Assembly: GCF_000001735.4 (NCBI RefSeq)
Contig: NC_003071.7
Location: 7,557,151-7,621,150, forward strand
DNA length: 64,000 bases
Source of the DNA: Arabidopsis thaliana
Taxonomy: Eukaryota > Streptophyta > Magnoliopsida > Brassicales > Brassicaceae
Direction: 5' to 3'
Shown: piece by piece, positions 59,646 through 64,000 of the stretch
Layout of the letters: each line of letters opens with the position of its first letter
How positions within the stretch are numbered: the stretch's first letter is position 1
Notes under the pieces: generated by a model
The model's database searches: none
What the model saw: the letters and a program-made list of their open reading frames with translations, nothing else
What the model was told of the DNA's origin: nothing
Program-made: the position numbers and the translations under genes

Positions 59646-59938
59646 AAATAAACACAAAATTATATGATAAGAAGTACGATTAAACCAAAAATAATCGTCA
59701 CAATTTTTGCCACTATGTCTAATGTATATGTGATTGTTTTACCTTTAACAAAAGAAAATGTGATTTATTTACCTTTAACAATATGAAAATTTGTTTTTTT
59801 TAACACAATTAGTAATTTTAGTGATATTTTCACTCGAATTTGTTGATAGCAAAAGGTGTTTAGAAGACCAAAAAGCTTAACGCATATTGGCTCGGCTCGG
59901 CCGAATAAGTTAGCTGGACAGTACGGTGGGGCACACGA

Positions 59939-60166
59939 AGATCCTTAAACCGCAGCCTCAGACAAACCTTACTCGAAGCAAAACAGTGTTTGGTTCGTTC
60001 GTGGGGGTTTAAAAAAAAAAAAAAAACTTTTGTATTTTTTTCCATTAAAATATTTTTTTGTTAAGAAGATTCAAAAGGAGAACGCGTTAGACACACTAAG
60101 GGTGGGGGCAAGGGAGGAGAAACTCGCCGGACAGAGACGGAGATCCCTAAACCGCAGCCTCAGACT
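59939..60166 (+). repeat. Duplicated GC-rich block upstream of IRE1A
   Basis: AGATCCTTAAACCGCAGCCT and the next six bases at 59939-59964 recur as AGATCCCTAAACCGCAGCCT at 60140. GGACAG and ACGG elements lie 10-30 bases upstream of each. The right copy is in the likely IRE1A leader. Confidence 0.8.
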
Positions 60167-60353
60167 AAAGCTTCGCATCTTATCTCCGATCCATCGTTGA
60201 CTTCACTCTTAGGTAAATTCGAAAACCCTTTCTCTTATCTTTTATCTCCCAATTCTTAAATTCGATGATTGACTCGTCCTCCTCTGTTTTTTCACAGCTG
60301 ATCATCATCATCATCTCTATCTCTGTTCGGATTCTCCATAATTGATCCGGACC

Positions 60354-63300
60354 ATGCCGCCGAGATGTCCTTTCCTCCGCCATCTTTTCTTCTTACTACT
60401 ATTACTCTCACCATGGATCATGTCTCCTTGCGGCGGCGCTGCCGACGATGTGACGTATCCGATCGTTCCATCTAGTCCCGGCCGCAGATCAATTTTGCAG
60501 ATTCGTCGGTGAGTTTCTTCCATCCTCTGCATGTTTAAAAATACTTAGTTAGTATTTGATTCTGGTGACACTGTTTTAGGTATCATTAGCATTGTAAACG
60601 TGATGGACTAGTGATTAGGTTTTGGTGGTGGCAAGAATTGGTTTGATTACATTTTGATAGATGTTTTTGATTCTTCTCTATGTGGTTACTGGTTGTGATG
60701 TTATCTGTCTTCTACTCAGTGAACCACCAACAGAGCCAAATACGAAACTTGTTGTTGATCGTGATGGGAAGGTGTTTTTAAAGCAGCAACCGAAAGAAAC
60801 ACCATACTGGTCCTTTTCAACAGGATCACCAATGCACTCGTTATATCAGGCTCCTGCTAATAACAACACAGAAAATGCTACTGAGATAACTCGTCCTCAC
60901 ATAATTGTTGAATATCTGAACAACTCAAAGGCGGCTACTACTGTCGATGGCTATCATAATTGGGTATGAAGCATCTCTCTCTTTACTTCATTATTACTGG
61001 ACTTTGTTTATCTTAACTTTGTTTCGGCACATATTCACTGCAGACAGTTCAGGAGTTTTTTAGGCAGAAGCCACTTGTAACAGATGATGGTGTGACTCTT
61101 GGATCAGAAACAACTAGTGCCTATTTGGTTGATGGTAGATCAGGGAGGCTGATTCATGTTTACAAATCAACTGGAGATACTAAGATTACTAATGCTCTCG
61201 TGAAGCCCGCTAGCACTGAAGATTTTGTGAATGAACCTCTTCTTATCAGGCGAACAGATTCCAAACTTGAGCATTTTAGTAAAACCACTGGGAAGCTTGT
61301 CTGGAATTTGACGGTTTCTCACTTCAGAGCTGCTTTACTATGTGATCCTGTTTTCAATTCTGGCTATGACCTCGGTCCTAAACTTCAAACTGGAATTTAT
61401 ATGCCATTGTTATGTGGATCACAAATTGACGTTCGTGGCCCAGAAATTGTTATCAGGGTGCTCCATGATCAGCCAATGAATGTGAAAATGCTACCCTCCC
61501 CTTCCCTAAATCACTTCGAGAGCGAAAACAGCATCATGCCTTTTGGAAAAGCCAGAGAGTCAAGAAAGTTACAAGAGCAACATAAGCAGAAATATACATA
61601 TTTGTTTGGACAATGGTCACCAGTAAAGTTATTGGCCCCTTTAGTGCTTCTAGGTGTTGTTGTCTCTGTTTTCATTAAAAAGTTTTCGTCGAGGGGCAGT
61701 GATGTTAGTTTGAAAGCTGGACCTTCCAAAAAGAAGAAGAACCGTAAATCCGCGAAGGATACAAATAGGCAGTCAGTTCCTCGTGGCCAGGATCAGTTCG
61801 AGCTCATTGAAGGAGGTCAAATGTTACTAGGCTTCAATAACTTTCAAAGTGGTGCAACTGATGGGAGAAAGATCGGTAAGTTGTTTCTGTCAAGTAAAGA
61901 AATTGCAAAGGGAAGTAACGGAACTGTGGTGTTTGAGGGTATTTACGAAGGCCGGCCTGTAGCTGTAAAACGCCTTGTTCGATCTCATCATGAGGTTGCT
62001 TTCAAAGAGATTCAAAACCTCATTGCATCAGACCAACACACAAACATCATTCGGTGGTATGGTGTGGAGTATGATCAAGATTTTGTATACCTTTCTCTAG
62101 AGCGTTGCACCTGCAGTTTAGATGATCTAATCAAATCCTATTTAGAGTTTTCTATGACAAAAGTATTGGAAAACAACGATTCTACTGAAGGAGTGGCTGC
62201 TTATAAGATCCAACTTGATTCTTTGGAGGGAGTTATCAAAGGAAACAACTTTTGGAAAGTGGGGGGTCACCCGTCACCTCTCATGCTTAAACTAATGAGG
62301 TTAATTTGGACTTCGTACTTTTTTATATATGTCATAATATTCTTTGATTAAGTGATGTTCTATTTGAACATCAAAGGTAGCTATGGTTCTGATAAGTCTA
62401 GGCTATGTGATACAATAAACAGTAGAATTAGTTCAAACCTTGTTTACTGATTTACTGTTTAAACTTATATTTTTCAGATTGTTTGTATTGTGATGCAGGG
62501 ATATAGTTTGTGGAATCGTCCACTTACACGAATTGGGAATAGTTCATCGGGACTTGAAGCCACAAAATGTGTTAATTAGTAAAGATATGACTTTGAGTGC
62601 AAAACTGTCCGATATGGGCATTAGCAAGCGTATGTCCAGAGATATGTCATCATTGGGTCACCTTGCCACAGGTAAGTTGTTTTTTATTATCTTTTTTTAT
62701 GCCCAAAATATTGGATTTGTAACACTTTCAAAAATAGGACTGATTGATCTCGCAAAACAAAACTAACACTAGAGAAAAACTACATAATGTCATAAGTTGG
62801 TCAATAGAATGCATGTTAGTGTCTGAACGCAATGTATGATCGTTTGTTGAATATGTGTTATGTTTATGAAATGAGTTTCAACCCACATTTTTAAAGTATC
62901 TGCTTTAAAAACTACAGGTTCTGGCAGTTCGGGCTGGCAAGCACCAGAGCAGCTTCTACAAGGTCGTCAAACTCGTGCAGTCGATATGTTTAGTTTAGGT
63001 TGTGTCATCTTTTACACTATAACCGGTTGTAAGCATCCCTTTGGTGATGATCTTGAACGAGATGTCAATATTGTGAAGAACAAAGTCGACCTATTTCTAG
63101 TAGAACACGTTCCAGAAGCTTCAGACCTCATATCCCGTTTGTTAAACCCAGACCCTGATTTACGGTAATGTTACTTTCCTCTCTGATGATTAAAATCCAC
63201 TCGAAAAAGCCTAATCTCTTATACACTGTTTGCTCTTTGCAGTCCTAGCGCAACTGAAGTGCTACTCCATCCTATGTTTTGGAACTCAGAGATGAGACTG

Positions 63301-63779
63301 TCTTTCCTTCGTGATGCTAGTGACCGAGTTGAGCTTGAAAATAGAGAAGCTGATTCTGAAATCTTGAAAGCAATGGAGAGTACAGCTCCAGTGGCTATAG
63401 GAGGGAAATGGGATGAAAAGCTAGAACCTGTTTTCATCACAAACATCGGGCGCTACAGGCGTTACAAATACGATAGCATCCGTGACTTGTTACGAGTCAT
63501 CAGGAACAAACTGAATCATCATCGAGAACTTCCTCCGGAAATTCAGGTTCATCTTATAATTGAATCCCTCAAACACCGTTACATTACACTCACGGGCTTA
63601 AACTGATTATTTTGAAACTTTTGATGTCTTAGGAACTTGTCGGAACAGTTCCAGAAGGATTCGACGAGTACTTTGCTGTACGGTTTCCGAAATTGTTGAT
63701 TGAAGTCTATAGAGTCATCTCTCTGCATTGTAGGGAAGAAGAAGTATTCAGAAAGTACTTCAAATGCGACATCATCTAA
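60354..63779 (+). CDS. IRE1A: IRE1A, ER-stress sensor kinase and endoribonuclease
   Basis: Seven exons: 60354-60508, 60720-60963, 61044-62299, 62499-62671, 62918-63164, 63243-63546, 63633-63779; 841 residues. A signal peptide (about 1-31, Leu-rich) leads a lumenal sensor domain with several Asn-linked sites (NNST-type, NLTV). One membrane span lies near 329-345 (LLAPLVLLGVVVSVFI). The kinase has GSNGTVVF (about 422), the ATP lysine in VAVK (about 441), HRDLKPQN (568-575) and DMG at about 590 in the DFG place, as usual in IRE1. The KEN RNase domain fills about 710-841. On ER stress IRE1 splices bZIP60 mRNA and degrades other ER-bound mRNAs. Matches AT2G17520. Exon 3 is long, so most of the lumenal part and half the kinase share one exon. 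Confidence 0.97.
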
Positions 63780-64000
63780 AAGACTGTTTCGCTTCCAGCA
63801 CTTTATATGTTAGTTATTGTATGTTTGTCATTGTTATATAACATAACTTAACTGATATCTAAATGTTTAACGTATAACTTAAACTGCAACATATGTAGTA
63901 TTTATATATGTATATATCTCTTCAAGTAACTATGTTTCAAGTGACGTATTCTGCAACCGAATAAGATTTGTAATTTAGAAATGTGTCTCTTTTACTCAGA
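63780..64000 (+). other. IRE1A 3' UTR and flank
   Basis: AT-rich 3' region after the TAA at 63777-63779. No further gene starts before the window ends. Confidence 0.6.

Larger units (their letters stand above)
58732..60353. other. Shared upstream region of RRP44A and IRE1A
   Basis: Divergent promoter region of about 1.6 kb between the start codons. It holds the RRP44A leader (to about 58850), an hAT-type MITE (59166-59645), a duplicated GC-rich block (59939 and 60140) and the IRE1A leader. No other gene. Confidence 0.7.

Noticed and set aside
10868..63779. A functional cluster or new multigene system
   Set aside because: Neighbouring genes belong to unrelated pathways, have separate promoters and show normal plant gene spacing.
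1..64000. tRNA, rRNA or snoRNA genes
   Set aside because: I looked for A/B-box and GTTCGAATC-type arms and for C/D box pairs and saw none that I could support by eye; a covariance-model scan was not possible.

Overview
The window is plant nuclear DNA and matches my memory of Arabidopsis thaliana chromosome 2 around AT2G17390-AT2G17520. GT-AG introns, AT-rich spacers and plant-only families (MLO, ALMT, PILS, PIRL) point the same way. I recognised the genes from their proteins and joined every exon by reading splice sites. Nine complete genes join without a frame break and give 786, 383, 542, 526, 185, 538, 593, 396, 933 and 841 residues together with the RING gene (ten recognised complete genes in all). 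Locus names and family roles come from memory; no database was searched.

Layout, left to right. Positions 1-593 hold the 3' end of AKR2B (+). Then come an ARID-domain chromatin protein (+, 2719-6324), NADPH-thioredoxin reductase NTRA (+, 7192-9069), an AT-rich helitron-like stretch (9404-10420), MLO7/NORTIA (+, 10868-13608) and the Ras-group LRR protein PIRL5 (+, 14181-16256). Next are a small coiled-coil gene built from tandemly repeated exons (-, 18002-16910), the RING-H2 ligase RHA3A (-), and a gene-poor block (20.1-27.0 kb) with a degenerate VANDAL-type Mutator element and a probable second MULE. After these lie ALMT6 (-, 30858-27422), a dead F-box gene (32.6-33.1 kb) and MLO8 (-, 36618-33409).

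From 36.6 to 49.9 kb there is no host gene. This part contains a nested pair: a Copia LTR element (41450-45461, TSD GTCTG) sits inside a poly(A)-tailed Sadhu-like retroposon (41058-46026, 18-bp TSD). PILS5 (+, 49913-51840) follows, with a tandem G-box-bearing duplication upstream. It converges on the exosome nuclease gene RRP44A (-, 58731-52245), which diverges from the unfolded-protein sensor IRE1A (+, 60354-63779). A 480-bp hAT-type MITE lies in their shared upstream region.

The genes do not form a pathway; this is an ordinary euchromatic arm. MLO7 and MLO8 are a linked, inverted paralogue pair. The least ordinary parts are the mobile DNA and the tandem duplications: a Copia element with no gag but almost identical LTRs, arrays of the palindrome TGTACGTACA inside the VANDAL-like element, serial duplication inside the small coiled-coil gene, and the promoter-region duplications of PILS5 and IRE1A. 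I found no sign of a wholly new multigene system.
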